Part shown: piece by piece, positions 1-12,026 of the stretch
Layout: every line of letters begins with the position of its first letter
How positions within the stretch are numbered: the first letter of the stretch is position 1
Assembly: GCF_000209165.1 (NCBI RefSeq)
Contig: NC_009044.1
Location: forward strand, 186,001 to 250,000
Direction: 5' to 3'
DNA length: 64,000 nt
Source of the DNA: Scheffersomyces stipitis CBS 6054
Taxonomy: Eukaryota; Ascomycota; Pichiomycetes; Serinales; Debaryomycetaceae
Program-made: the position numbers and the translations under genes
The notes under the pieces: generated by a model
Told to the model about the DNA's origin: nothing
What the model saw: the letters and a program-made list of their open reading frames with translations, nothing else
The model's database searches: none

Positions 1-1562
<1,562 letters not shown>

Positions 1563-2009
1563 ATGTCCAGACACACCCTTTCGGATCTCAAGTATATCAA
1601 GTCATCAACTCTTCGAACCTGGTTTCAAGGCGGCTCTCCTCATGGAAAGGGAAAGTTTGCAGTTGTAGATGTACGGGACAGCGACTTTGTAGGTGGCCAT
1701 ATCCGTGGCTGCTACCACTATCCCGCAGGTAACTTCCACTATACGCTTCCAGAATTGCAGCAGAGACTCATGGATAATGAGATAAACGATGTTGTGTTCC
1801 ATTGTGCTTTATCACAAGTCAGAGGCCCCTCATCCTCTTTGAAATTCTTGCGATCTTTGGACGATATTAAAGATAACAACTTGAAAAAGTACTTTGACAA
1901 TGTTCATGTCTACGTTTTGAAGGGAGGCTTTACCAGATGGCAGGCCAAGTACGGTGAAGACGAAGAAGTCACTGAGGGATACGAAAAAGACATCTGGCAA
2001 GGAATATAG
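1563..2009 (+). CDS. YCH1: Rhodanese/Cdc25-like phosphatase of the Ych1/Arr2 family
   Basis: A 148-residue single-domain rhodanese-fold protein. The active-site loop is HCALSQVRGPSS, with nucleophile Cys81 and phosphate-binding Arg87 (CX5R), the arrangement of Cdc25-type phosphatases and of yeast Ych1 and the arsenate reductase Arr2. The N-terminal FAVVDVRDSDFVGGHI is the usual rhodanese entry motif, and the C-terminal YVLKGGFTRW closes the fold. Length matches the family (about 130-150). No targeting signal is visible, so a cytosolic or nuclear protein is likely. It could be a general phosphatase (Ych1) or an arsenate reductase (Arr2). No arsenite transporter gene lies beside it, which favours Ych1. 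Convergent with the AP180-type gene. Confidence 0.85.
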   Translation: MSRHTLSDLKYIKSSTLRTWFQGGSPHGKGKFAVVDVRDSDFVGGHIRGCYHYPAGNFHYTLPELQQRLMDNEINDVVFHCALSQVRGPSSSLKFLRSLDDIKDNNLKKYFDNVHVYVLKGGFTRWQAKYGEDEEVTEGYEKDIWQGI

Positions 2010-2490
2010 AGTAGCGTAATAGAATTAAATACAGTTATAGATAGAACGATATAAATCATGAATCAAATAATATTAGAAGTAGACATAGCTTTCAAGGCGA
2101 GTACCAAATAGAAACAACTTTCTTTGATTAACACTCACCCATGATACTTTTAGATTTGTTGTTTCTGATTGTTTCTCAAATCTTAGATTCATTTTGGATG
2201 AGAAAGCTAAAAGATGGATTTCTCTCGTTTCGCTTAGATGGCCATGACCTGACGATCTCATCTTGATGTTACTAGCCCTATCCTTGTGTCACATTGAAAG
2301 TATGATTGCAAATGGTACACAAGCTCAGTAAATCTATCCTTCGTAATATAGCAATATAATTGTTGGTGCGTTCCTTCAGCATTGAACTCAGTATATTCTT
2401 TCTCTCATAAAATTCATGCTCTATAATGTACTTTTATTGCTCTACACGCAAAACTAGGATGAAATCTATATGCTAAAAAGAATTACAGTT
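2010..2490. other. Convergent intergenic region
   Basis: Nothing recognisable beyond AT-rich sequence expected to hold the two facing 3' ends. The short reading frames inside lack ATG starts or family features. Confidence 0.5.
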
Positions 2491-4617
2491 CTAAATCAAG
2501 TTGGCTCCCTGGTACGACGTGCCTGTCACCTGTGGTTGAGCAAAGGGAAACTGCTGCTGCGAAAACTGCTGAGGAAACTGCTGGGTTTGTGATTGTTGAA
2601 ACAGATTAGGAAACTGTTGTGGTTGTTGTGGTTGTTGAAATTGTTGCTGTTGCTGTTGCTGAAGTTGCTGTTGTTGTTGAAGTTGCTGCTGTTGTTGAAG
2701 TTGCTGCTGTTGTTGAAGTTGCTGTTGCTGAAATTGCTGTTGCTGAAATTGCTGTTGGTGGAGTTGGTTTTCAATTCCAGTTCTGGCAGCCGTCAAGAAG
2801 TTTTCTCTCTGACTCTCCAATTGGGTTTCAGGGAAAACAGGAATGACAGGCAAGTGCTCCAATCCTCCTGCTGTTGGTTGAGACTTCAAAGGTTGCTGTG
2901 GATGCTGAACCTTGCTGGATGCATTGTTGAACAAGGCAGTTGTTGCTTGACTCACCTTGAATGGATTGCTACCCGTAGCAGTTGGATCGACGGCAGGAGA
3001 TGCAGAATTTGTAGTGACACCATTATTGAAGCTCAAAGCTGTGGTAGTGGTCTTGGGAGCAAACCTCGAATTGGCAAACGGATTCGAGTACTCGCCACCA
3101 TCTTGGTGACCAGTTACAGAAGAAGTCAAAGTAGAGAATGGATTCGTACTTGCTCTTCTTAAATCTGGCTGTGTCTGCGACTGCTGAGCTGCCCCCTGGG
3201 GCTGGAATGGCTGCTGCTGCAGAGCAAGAGTCTGCGGAGCTACAAGAGGCTGCTGTACTGCAGGAGGCTGCTGCTGCTGGGAAAATCCTTGCAAAAATGG
3301 ATTATGGCCCGTTGCCTGCTGTGGAATCTGAACATGTTGAATCTGATTTTGATTCTGGGGACCATAGCCTCCAAAGCCCGCACCTGTGAAGGCAGTGGAG
3401 ATGCCAACAGGCAGCGGCAGAAATTGCTGTCCCTGAACGATTACAGGCATACCAGAAAAGCCAGAAGCGAACATCTGTTGTTGCTGAGCGTTCTGCTGTT
3501 GTAATTGAGGCAGCATGGCGTCGATCAGATTGGATGCTGCGATCTGGTAGCCTGTGCCATTTGCAAGTTGGGGCTGTTGGATAACTGCGCCCCAGGGGTT
3601 GTATGTTGATTGCTGAACAATCAAGGTATTATTTCTCTGCAACTCAGGCTGCTGTTGCTGTTGGGATTGTTGGGATTGTTGGCTTTGAAGCTGTTGTGAA
3701 TTTTGAGGCTTTGCTTCTAATGGTGTTTCTCCCTTCTTTTCCAGCAAGTACTGTTTTCTATTGGCTTCAAAGTTTGGATCGTCCAAGTATTCCTCTAGCG
3801 ATGAAGTCAAGGCTGTAGGAGCGTGCTTGATCGTAGGAACATGCAAACGGGTTGCGTATTCTAGGTGTTTGGCTACCCGCAAATAATCAATGACATATTT
3901 CGTCTGGTCTACGAACTTTTTATAGATTTTGAGGGCCCGTTCAGCGTCGATTTTCGACATCTCAAAGTAGTGCTCCAAAATGTTGATGACACCTTCGTTG
4001 AGCTCCTGGAAAAGTGCAAGCAAGTCATTTACAAGTAAGCGGAAGGCTGTAACTACGATATCGTTGTTAATTTCATTTTCCATAAAGCTGTTTTTCAAAA
4101 GTGCATCTATCTGTTTCTGCACCAGCTCCAGCTCTCTGAGTAATCCCTTTTCTACAGTGAGGGTTCTGAGTCTACCTCCCGATTGCAACGTCGAGTTGTT
4201 GGAGCGTTCATCACGAACATAGTCTATCCCTGTAGTATCGAATTGACGGACCCTTGTCGCTAAATACTTGCTGTACTTGACGATGAACCGGACGTCGGCG
4301 TTAGCAGCCTGGTTCTTGACTACGGGAGCCAGGGCTAAGGAGAGCATGTTGGGATTCTTGTGGGCCAAGTATTTGAGCGTGACGTCTTTGTCACCTTCGC
4401 GGATCATTATGTGGATCACTATCAAAGCCTTATAAACAACCGACCACGCCAGATCCTGAAGCCTATGCTGGAGTGTTTTCATGATTGTTGAAAAATTGTC
4501 GGATTCTAACGAGAGCTCGGTAGAGGTGGCCATGAGAATGGGCTCGATGTATTTGGGCTTGGGCGCAGCCACCTTGATCTTGGTGGCGCCCTTGACGATC
4601 TTCTCGTAGGTGGTCAT
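2491..4617 (-). CDS. YAP1801: AP180/CALM-type clathrin adaptor with ANTH domain (Yap1801/Yap1802-like)
   Basis: A 708-residue endocytic adaptor. The start is the ATG at 4617, just before TTYEKIVKGATKIKVAAPK; the frame stays open upstream but without an ATG. Residues 1 to about 275 form an ANTH domain whose KGATKIKVAAPKPKY stretch is the PIP2-binding signature. After that the chain is a long Gln/Pro/Asn-rich tail. Four NPF tripeptides (HNPFLQ, TNPFST, SNPFAN, SNPFKV) are the classic docking sites for EH-domain proteins such as Pan1 and Ede1. The last 150 residues are dominated by Q runs with F/L spacers. The chain ends in NLI, which resembles a shortened C-terminal clathrin box of the LIDL type. 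S. cerevisiae has two paralogues, and I cannot say which one this matches better. Confidence 0.9.
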   Translation of the reverse strand: MTTYEKIVKGATKIKVAAPKPKYIEPILMATSTELSLESDNFSTIMKTLQHRLQDLAWSVVYKALIVIHIMIREGDKDVTLKYLAHKNPNMLSLALAPVVKNQAANADVRFIVKYSKYLATRVRQFDTTGIDYVRDERSNNSTLQSGGRLRTLTVEKGLLRELELVQKQIDALLKNSFMENEINNDIVVTAFRLLVNDLLALFQELNEGVINILEHYFEMSKIDAERALKIYKKFVDQTKYVIDYLRVAKHLEYATRLHVPTIKHAPTALTSSLEEYLDDPNFEANRKQYLLEKKGETPLEAKPQNSQQLQSQQSQQSQQQQQPELQRNNTLIVQQSTYNPWGAVIQQPQLANGTGYQIAASNLIDAMLPQLQQQNAQQQQMFASGFSGMPVIVQGQQFLPLPVGISTAFTGAGFGGYGPQNQNQIQHVQIPQQATGHNPFLQGFSQQQQPPAVQQPLVAPQTLALQQQPFQPQGAAQQSQTQPDLRRASTNPFSTLTSSVTGHQDGGEYSNPFANSRFAPKTTTTALSFNNGVTTNSASPAVDPTATGSNPFKVSQATTALFNNASSKVQHPQQPLKSQPTAGGLEHLPVIPVFPETQLESQRENFLTAARTGIENQLHQQQFQQQQFQQQQLQQQQQLQQQQQLQQQQQLQQQQQQQFQQPQQPQQFPNLFQQSQTQQFPQQFSQQQFPFAQPQVTGTSYQGANLI
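2619..2760. repeat. Gln-codon microsatellite (CAA/CAG) in the adaptor gene
   Basis: On the minus strand this reads as repeated (Gln)n-Leu/Phe units encoded by mixed CAA/CAG. On the plus strand it shows as ttgctgttgttg repeats. The repeated block is about 24 nt (QQQQQLQL-like). The mixed codons argue for selection on the protein, although length change by slippage is likely. Confidence 0.85.
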
Positions 4618-5638
4618 GGCGGACAGCCAGAGGGGACAATGGATCGGGTCAATGGAACGAATCAATGGGATCCGTGGTGAATGTTGTCTGTTGTGGAAGA
4701 AGAGTGAAGAAGGAGATCGGTGAAATTTACACAGCGATTTTTTCCGTGCGAATGTGGAGTCCTTTATGAGTGGCAGAATAATGGAGAATTGGAACTTAGT
4801 GAACGCTAAATAGAGAGAGAAAAAAGATTAGTGAGAGATATCAGGATTTAGTGAGAGATAATGAGACTGGAAATTAGAGAGGTTAGAGAGATTACTGAGA
4901 GCAGGTAGAGTCTCTTCTTCTCGAAGCTGAATACATAGAAACGTATAAACCAGTGGCTTCCAGATGCTAAAAACGAGACCCATCTACAGCAGATACTTGA
5001 CACGTACGACTCTTGCTCCTATAATTCTTCTCTCCACATTTATCATTCTATTTCTCTTACATCATGGCCGTACGAGACCAGAGGCTGTGCAAGACGTGCC
5101 ATTTATTGGGCAGAAAAGTTGTGTTAGTAAAGACTCTCAGGAGATTCCGAAGTACTTCATTGTACTGTTTAACAGTCCTTAGTGGTGGCGTCTCTACTCC
5201 AGTCTGCCAATCCCATTCCGTCACCATTTCTTCACTATTTCTGTATTCTTCTTCTACGGTATGCTCACTTCCATAACTGACTTCCACTTTATATCCTACA
5301 TATCCTCCGAAGATGTCTTCTGTTTTACTCGGAAATGTCTACGCCATCTTCTTCATTTCTACATTCTCATTATTCTGATCTCAGTTCGTTCTGTCACCAT
5401 ATGATTACATTCTCTTCATCCACGTAGACTCTCTGCTCTTTTCGCAGCCCGCAATCTCTCTACGCCATTCTATCATTATTGTACATTCTCTATTTACAAG
5501 CCTCTGCCGTACAGCAGTGGCACTATTAATGGAGCTATCGTATTCTCATCTGATCTCAGTGAAAACAAATACCTCTTACTTGTTTCAATATTAATCCCTT
5601 TTTGCTTTTACTATGTTCGCATTCTTCTTCTACACTTT
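4618..5638. other. Promoter region of the AP180-type gene; no gene seen
   Basis: About 1 kb without a convincing gene. Near the adaptor start, TTAGTGAGAGATA occurs twice in tandem (4828-4840 and 4848-4860, 20 bp apart), within a purine-rich stretch. The plus-strand 72-residue frame at 4964 has an ATG and a hydrophobic segment but no family features, so I leave it out. Confidence 0.5.
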
Positions 5639-6118
5639 CTACTTTGCCTTCAAGCCTCCTCTCTTCTCTAAGAAATCCTTAGCCTCATTCACCTTGGTGG
5701 CCAAGAACGAAGAACCACCTTTATCTGGATGGTTGGCCATCATCAACTTTCTGTGCTGCTCCTTCAACTTCAACTTGGACAAATTGGTCTCCTTCAAGTT
5801 CAAAATCTGAAGGGCCTCTTTAGCAGTCATTTTCTGTCCAAAGCCACCCTTGATAAATGCCTTGCCATTAAGTCCTGGCTGGTTCGATTTCACAAACCCA
5901 GATGCAAAATACGCCACTCCAAACAAGCCAAGACCCGTAATCCACGGATGGTTACCCATCCAGTCTCCTGCTTGGTCGAAATACCATTCAGCAGAACCCT
6001 CAGGTGCCTGCTTTCTTTGCAAATGTCCAGTATACATAGGCTGCTGCGATTGTATCTGACTGCCGTTATCGCCGGGAATGGCCAACGTGGGAATATCCAT
6101 GCCAGAACTAGAAGCCAT
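5639..6118 (-). CDS. PAM18: Mitochondrial import motor J-protein Pam18/Tim14
   Basis: A 159-residue protein of the inner-membrane import motor; it stimulates mtHsp70 (Ssc1) at the TIM23 channel. The ATG at 6118 is chosen because the homology and usual length (about 168) begin there; the frame continues upstream without conservation. Residues 1-45 form the intermembrane-space segment and 57-75 a single membrane helix (ITGLGLFGVAYFASGFV). Residues 88-159 are the J domain, with HPD at 130-132 and the family-typical KEALQILNLKE, KGGSSFLATKVNEAKDFLEKRG. Sequence agreement with S. cerevisiae Pam18 is very close over the J domain. Its own mtHsp70 partner and Pam16 are not in this window. Confidence 0.95.
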   Translation of the reverse strand: MASSSGMDIPTLAIPGDNGSQIQSQQPMYTGHLQRKQAPEGSAEWYFDQAGDWMGNHPWITGLGLFGVAYFASGFVKSNQPGLNGKAFIKGGFGQKMTAKEALQILNLKETNLSKLKLKEQHRKLMMANHPDKGGSSFLATKVNEAKDFLEKRGGLKAK

Positions 6119-7812
6119 ATTTGCACTCAACGTGGTTGAAGAATCAAGAAAAATCAAAAAATAATACCCTTCTCTAGAAAGAAATGAAATCTTTAGATCG
6201 GTTAACTTCACAAATTTTTCACTACCCATTCGAATAAAGATTCGTCTTCCATCACATGACAAGAATCACACGACATTTGATAGATTTCACCTGTATATGG
6301 AGCATTTACTGGATATCATTTACCACTAATTGACTTCTTTGGGCCCTGAAAATCACTTAGGAAGCTTTTACAATTCCATTATGAAGTAGCATGAATCTGC
6401 TGTTATTTGTATTTCCTTCGTGATTCTACAAAAAATTGGTATTTTATTTTGCCGATATTGTTTTCAGGCACTCTTTTAGGTTCACTCCGATGTTCGTCTT
6501 GTTTTGACCTTGACTTCTTAGTCTCGACTACATCTATAAAGATATATCCCGGGGCTTGCAGGATCGCTAAGAGATAGAGGGACATTGTTATGCTGCTTAT
6601 AACTATATCATTTCTGCATTTTGCGACCTTACCGTGCTTTCAGGTGGAAGCCATGATATATTCAACAATTCTTGAATATTCTCAGTGACCTGCCGTCTTA
6701 ATGAACTCATCTTATATTTACTCCATATCTTGATATGGTGTACGTCTATTAAGAGTCCTAGTCATCAGCCACAAATTCGTGTAGATTGACAGGAAATCAA
6801 ACTGGTGGAGTTTTAAGATCAGTTAGACTCGACTTATTCACGTCGGTGTGTTATGACTAAGATCCAAAATATTCCAATACTGAAAGCTTAGTTGAAGCGG
6901 CCGGTCTATTTAGGAGTTATTCACTTGCTGCGGTAAGTACCAGAGGTTGTGCTGACACCACTGATATCATACAGAAGAGAAATCCTGTTCAAATGATAAC
7001 ATATGCTCATTGCGACTACAAGTCTTGCGGTGACTGAGGCACACAGCAGCTTCCAATATGTTTTTTGTGAATGTTACACATATAGCTGAAGTGTAAAGCT
7101 AAGTTATAATGGCAACACGAAAGCTGTGTCCAAGATATCACTGTTGTTGGCCACATCATGTTTGTACCAATATTGTTACGCTGTAACAGCGAACCGCTCA
7201 GAGTCAATATCCAACGTATTCGCGATTCATATATTTGTATATTGCTGAAAGTTTTCGCCAGCACGTATGTAAGAACTGCCATGAAACTGCAACAATCTAG
7301 ATGGAAAGGGTACAATATACATTCTATTATCAAGAAACTTATTTAGATAGTCAATTCCAAAATAACAAGCTGACTGAGTGAAAATTCAAATGTCAGCAAC
7401 AACCATTAACGAACAATGAACCATGAAGTTATCAAAAATGAGAGAATCAATGCTGTTGGTGAGAGAATGGCGTAGGTCTCTGTCTGTACCTATTCTTCTA
7501 TTGAGAGCCAAATTCTATCAGAGACTTAAACCCACTTTTTCTTTTTCACACCTGCACCTACTAAATTTTTTTTTAGCACATCATCTCAGAATCTGAAAAA
7601 TTAACTAATACTCTCACAATCTTCCTACTCCAGGATATCTTGCAATATACTCATATAGAAAAGGAAGAACACTCTAGAACAACTAGGAGTCTACATCAGT
7701 CTGAAGCAGATTACTTCTCATTTTTAAAATTTCCCATTTGCCTTTTTTTGCGGAAGTAGTTTAACAGTTCTAGCAATTACTAATAGAATTTTTCATTATC
7801 AAGTAGCCAGCC
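6119..7812. other. Divergent intergenic region PAM18 / RLP24
   Basis: 1.7 kb with no credible gene; the longest frames are 60-105 codons and look random. Upstream of RLP24, TGAAAAATT at 7594-7602 resembles the RRPE element (TGAAAAATTTT) of ribosome-biogenesis promoters, about 210 bp before the ATG. A clear PAC box is not seen. No tRNA-like B box was found. Confidence 0.45.
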
Positions 7813-8409
7813 ATGAGAGTGTACCAATGTCATTTCTGTTCATCGCCCGTGTATCCACTTCATGGGATCATGTTTGTCAGAAACGATGCTAAAGAGTTCC
7901 GTTTCTGTCGTTCCAAATGCCACAAGTCGTTCAAACAGAAGCGTAATCCTCGTAAGTTGAAGTGGACCAAGGCTTTCAGAAAGGCTGCTGGAAAGGAGTT
8001 GGTCGTCGATTCTACTTTGACTTTCGCTGCTAGAAGAAACGTGCCCGTCAGATACAACAGAGACTTGGTGGCTACTACACTTACCGCTATGTCCAGAATC
8101 GAAGAAATCAGACAGAAGAGAGAGAGAGCTTTCTACAAGAACAGAATGAGAGGAAACAAGGACAAATACTTGGCAGCCGACAGGAAATTGGTAGCAGAAA
8201 ACCCAGAGTTGTTGAGAATGAGGGAAGTCGAGTTGAGAAGAAAGGCAGAAAAGCAAGCCGCCAGAGAGAATGCCATGGAAGAGGAAGAAGAACTTGCTTC
8301 GGAAGACATGATGAGCGAAGACGAGGAAATGGAATCAGAGTCAGAATCAGAGGCAGAACAAGTCAAGCAAAAGGTGTTGTTGAAGAACAAGAGAAAGACC
8401 AGAGCTTAG
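7813..8409 (+). CDS. RLP24: 60S ribosome biogenesis factor Rlp24
   Basis: 198 residues, close to the S. cerevisiae length. Rlp24 is the ribosomal-protein-L24-like placeholder in pre-60S particles. It recruits and activates the AAA-ATPase Drg1/Afg2 in the cytoplasm and is then swapped for L24. The zinc ribbon is intact: Cys6 and Cys9, Cys32 and Cys36 (CHFC ... CRSKC). The stretch [20 protein letters not shown] is almost identical to yeast Rlp24. After residue 135 the chain becomes acidic and Ser/Glu-rich, ending in a basic [14 protein letters not shown] tail, the region expected to contact Drg1. The long acidic C terminus separates it from the true ribosomal L24. Convergent with HUL5. Confidence 0.95.
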   Translation: MRVYQCHFCSSPVYPLHGIMFVRNDAKEFRFCRSKCHKSFKQKRNPRKLKWTKAFRKAAGKELVVDSTLTFAARRNVPVRYNRDLVATTLTAMSRIEEIRQKRERAFYKNRMRGNKDKYLAADRKLVAENPELLRMREVELRRKAEKQAARENAMEEEEELASEDMMSEDEEMESESESEAEQVKQKVLLKNKRKTRA

Positions 8410-8588
8410 ATCCGCTCATTGTAGACAGACCTTACATCACATTAAATTCTTCCCCAGTGCAGTTCTTTCATTCTACTCAAAGTATAACATTCATGCTACT
8501 GCTCATTTATTACATAGTTTTATATAATTACTTTATCATATCAATTGTACATTAAGTTTTCACTACATACCAACTGTAAGATTATGGA

Positions 8589-11500
8589 CTAACTCAAATC
8601 AAAGCCAGCTTCGGCTTCTATGGCATACAACAACTTGGACCTTATAAGTTCCTTGTTCCTATAGTCTGGAAGCTTCAACAAGTTCACACAAGTTGAAGCA
8701 GTAGGTAATCTGGAAGTGTCGCTTCCTGAATTTCGAATTCCAAACTTTGGATTCAAAGATCCAAATCCAAGGAGTGGTGCTCTACTAACGGAAGTGACAA
8801 ATTTGATAAGGGCAAACCTCTCATCGGGAGTCATTTCCGCTACCACTTCCCAGAAGTAACGAACAGTGATGTCGCTGTCCAAATAGCCTCCATATTCTAC
8901 ATTATTCTTCCAGTCCAAAATGTTGATATCGTTTTGGCCACCAGATATAAGCATCTGGAGCTCAAACGAATCAAACATGCTCAACCAGCTAGACGAGATA
9001 AGTCCAAAAAGACCTTCAATAAAGTACTTCGTCTGGATGTGCAACGACTGGTTCAATTTGAAGTTGGAAATTTGATGTATGTAACTCAATTTGTTCGACA
9101 GATTCAATTTGGTATTCTCTCCATTTGGAGGAAGCAAATCAAATACATAATTCTTTCCTTTCAAAGTTTCATTAACAGTGAAATTTAAGTCCAAGCTATC
9201 CAACTCCTGTTCCGGCATCTTCACTAACTTCATCAAACCCATGAACAACTCATGGTCCAAGTAGTTCAAGTCGTTGATGGAGTTTTTCATATTGTCATTG
9301 CACCACTTGTTTAAAAAAAAAGGTGCAAATGAGACATCAATCAAGACGTTCTCATAGAGACATTTGCCTACAATGCTTCCAAGAAACTTCAAATACAGAA
9401 GCTTCTTCTGCTGAAGCTGTGGATCATCACCTACAGTGATTGACTTGTGGATGTCGTCGTTCGGATATATCTGATTGTCACTGATTGTTTCCTTAAACAA
9501 TTCAAGCTCATTAGAGGGATCAAATCCTTCTCTGACTACACTGGTGAGGAATTCTTTAGTTATGCCACCACCGTCAATTCCAGCTTCTGGACCATATTCA
9601 TTGAAGAAACTGACCTGAATACGATTCTTGAAATTGGAACCAGCCTTATGGAAGCTGTTATAAGCATCTTCAAGCAAAAACTCTCTTCTAATGTTCGCTC
9701 CAAGCTTTGAATCGAAGAATGGACCAACAGAGAGATTACGCTGTCTATCCAATTCAATCAAAGATTGGAATACCCTAACACGATCTTTGAATTCAATGAA
9801 GAAGGGTACTTTTTTCAACATCTCCAACTTTGCCAAAGTTTCAGCAGAAGCACTCGACATGTTTTTAGATCTCTTGATTGAGTTGAACGTTCCGTCAAAA
9901 GACAGTCTTCTCCTTCGCAGATACTGAAAGGAGTCATCCTCGTCAATGTCCATTTCTTCAATGCGTTTCTCTTCTTCCTCAGCTATTATCTGTAACAAAC
10001 TGTCGATGTTGAACTTGAGCACCTTCAATTTCCAGAAATCATCAGGCAAAAATCGCAAGCGCAAATTCTTCATATACAACTGGTTTAACAATGAAATGGA
10101 AATATCCTTCAACTTTTCGTACTGATGGAAATAATCCGGTTTGTCGTTACAGAAAATCAATGTCAAACACAACGATCTCAGGAAAATGAGAAACTGAGAT
10201 ACATCCTTGAGATTAAGTTTGTCCTCTTGGAAACTCTCCAAGTCGTTGGAAACTATCAACCAGTAGGAGTAAAGTTCCTGGAAAGTATATAACGTTTTCC
10301 AGAAAAATCCAATCGAGTGAGCATCCATATTTGTGTATAACTCTTCGATCTGTGGTTTTATAAGGAAATCTTTGCCAGTTTCTACTGTTTGAGAAATGAG
10401 TTTTTGGTAGATTTCGTGAGATTCCAACTGGGCAAAAAAGCGTCTATATGAATTGGGAATGATAGTGATAAGCATACAAAGTTTACTTTTGGCTGCAGGG
10501 TAGAAGAATATCAACGTGGAAATGATCTGTAATGCTGCCCAAGAGAGCTTGTTGTCATCTTCACGCGCTGTGAAATGATCAAAGATTTGTCTGATGAAAG
10601 TGGTAGAGTACAAAAGACTTATTGTATCAATGCAATTCTGAGACACCACAAGAACGTCTTCTGTTGATCTGGATTGAAAATCTTCGAAGTCGTCTTCATC
10701 TACGTCTTCATCTATCCTATGTATCGAAAACGAAATACGCTCAAAAACGCTGGCTATAAAGAACAAATCCTCGTTGATAAAAGGCTCATTCTCCGTATGA
10801 ATTGTTAGGAAATTCACCAAAACACTTACTAGTGAATTCCCATCGAAGTTATTGGCAGCTCCAAAAGCTTCACTAGCAAAATCACTTGTCCTGATTCTCT
10901 CCAAATATCTTTTGGTGTCTCCAATATCTTTAAACAAACCTGGCGAAGTTAACAATTTCCAAATCGACAAGCTATTAGTGCTAAACTTAAATACCAATTC
11001 TATAATCTGTGCCTGCAAATTCTGTGAAACATTTGTATTTAATACAAATGACGACAAATAGTTGATAATATCAGGCAACTCCACTACGTATTTCGAGCCG
11101 AACTTGTCTAAAATGAAGCAGATAATCTGGATTATCTGTTCGTCAACCAGAAGCTTCTGGCTTTGGTCAAGATCTCGTCGTCTATCTATTCTCTCAACAG
11201 TGCTAGTGAGAGCCCTGGCCATCTGACTAAATTGTCTTTGAGATAAGTCAAATTTACTAAGTTGTAAATCCTCAAATAGAACTTTCAATTGGAAAGACAA
11301 TTCTGCAATCGGCTGCTGAGGCAAAGTCCATTTGGCAAGAAAGTTGAACTGAAGAATCCACAAATTCCATTGCTCTTCATCTACAAAATTGCCACGGTTT
11401 TGAAGCCATTCCAGTTTCAATTTCTCCCCACTCTCAGAAAGGTCTAGATGTCTACGAATATACGATTGCAATAGCAATCCGGACTTCTCCTTTTGTCGCT

Positions 11501-11630
11501 GTTCTTCTCGTTGTAGCCTCTGTATTCTAGTTTGTTCCAAGTAGTTCTTGGATCCAGAACCACTGCCATTACGCCCACGGTTGCCCAAATTAACCACACG
11601 TTTGTGCGTCTGACCCGTAAAGTTCAACAT
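8589..11630 (-). CDS. HUL5: HECT-type ubiquitin ligase Hul5
   Basis: 1013 residues; the start at 11630 gives MLNFTGQTHKRVVNLGNRGR, matching the N terminus of yeast Hul5. The frame runs on upstream without an ATG. Hul5 extends ubiquitin chains on proteasome-bound and misfolded substrates. An N-terminal basic helix (LEQTRIQRLQREEQRQKE) with an IQ-like LLLQSYIRRH precedes a long helical scaffold. The HECT domain occupies roughly residues 640-1013. It includes NEYGPEAGIDGGGITKEF, the GGYLDSDITVRYFWEV block and the catalytic loop LPTASTCVNLLKLP with Cys981. The C-terminal tail ends GFDLS. It is about 100 residues longer than the S. cerevisiae protein, the extra length lying in the scaffold. Symbol assigned from the N-terminal and HECT matches. 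Confidence 0.92.
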   Translation of the reverse strand: MLNFTGQTHKRVVNLGNRGRNGSGSGSKNYLEQTRIQRLQREEQRQKEKSGLLLQSYIRRHLDLSESGEKLKLEWLQNRGNFVDEEQWNLWILQFNFLAKWTLPQQPIAELSFQLKVLFEDLQLSKFDLSQRQFSQMARALTSTVERIDRRRDLDQSQKLLVDEQIIQIICFILDKFGSKYVVELPDIINYLSSFVLNTNVSQNLQAQIIELVFKFSTNSLSIWKLLTSPGLFKDIGDTKRYLERIRTSDFASEAFGAANNFDGNSLVSVLVNFLTIHTENEPFINEDLFFIASVFERISFSIHRIDEDVDEDDFEDFQSRSTEDVLVVSQNCIDTISLLYSTTFIRQIFDHFTAREDDNKLSWAALQIISTLIFFYPAAKSKLCMLITIIPNSYRRFFAQLESHEIYQKLISQTVETGKDFLIKPQIEELYTNMDAHSIGFFWKTLYTFQELYSYWLIVSNDLESFQEDKLNLKDVSQFLIFLRSLCLTLIFCNDKPDYFHQYEKLKDISISLLNQLYMKNLRLRFLPDDFWKLKVLKFNIDSLLQIIAEEEEKRIEEMDIDEDDSFQYLRRRRLSFDGTFNSIKRSKNMSSASAETLAKLEMLKKVPFFIEFKDRVRVFQSLIELDRQRNLSVGPFFDSKLGANIRREFLLEDAYNSFHKAGSNFKNRIQVSFFNEYGPEAGIDGGGITKEFLTSVVREGFDPSNELELFKETISDNQIYPNDDIHKSITVGDDPQLQQKKLLYLKFLGSIVGKCLYENVLIDVSFAPFFLNKWCNDNMKNSINDLNYLDHELFMGLMKLVKMPEQELDSLDLNFTVNETLKGKNYVFDLLPPNGENTKLNLSNKLSYIHQISNFKLNQSLHIQTKYFIEGLFGLISSSWLSMFDSFELQMLISGGQNDINILDWKNNVEYGGYLDSDITVRYFWEVVAEMTPDERFALIKFVTSVSRAPLLGFGSLNPKFGIRNSGSDTSRLPTASTCVNLLKLPDYRNKELIRSKLLYAIEAEAGFDLS

Positions 11631-12026
11631 AGGGATATGTGAAGTGGCTTTCAAACAAAAAAGGTACTCTTCTTAATTTATGTGGTTCTGGAGGGCAAAT
11701 TTGGCTCCAGAAATATGGAAAATTGTGCTATTTACACAATTCTTGCACAGGAGAAGTTGGAGATTAATGAAAAATTGACCGAGACACTGGTGTATGTGAT
11801 TGCAAGAAACGTAATAATGCAAATACGGTCTGGTAACGCTGAAAACTGAATAACAAGGCGACACAACCTGATCTGATTTCTCAGTAATCAAATTCAGCCT
11901 TCTGTATAGATACGAATGTCGCAAACTAAAGACTGCATTTAATCTCGGTTGCTAAAATGTCGCATTACCTAACATCTACAAAATTGTGATTTCTATTCTC
12001 TATTAGCATACTATTTTCTATTTCCA
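11631..12026. other. HUL5 promoter / PHO13 3' flank
   Basis: About 400 bp of AT-rich sequence with no gene or clear element recognised. Confidence 0.4.

Noticed and set aside
2593..3162. Plus-strand Leu/Val-rich frames opposite the adaptor gene
   Set aside because: Mirror images of the Gln-codon repeats of the true gene; no ATG context or domain of their own.
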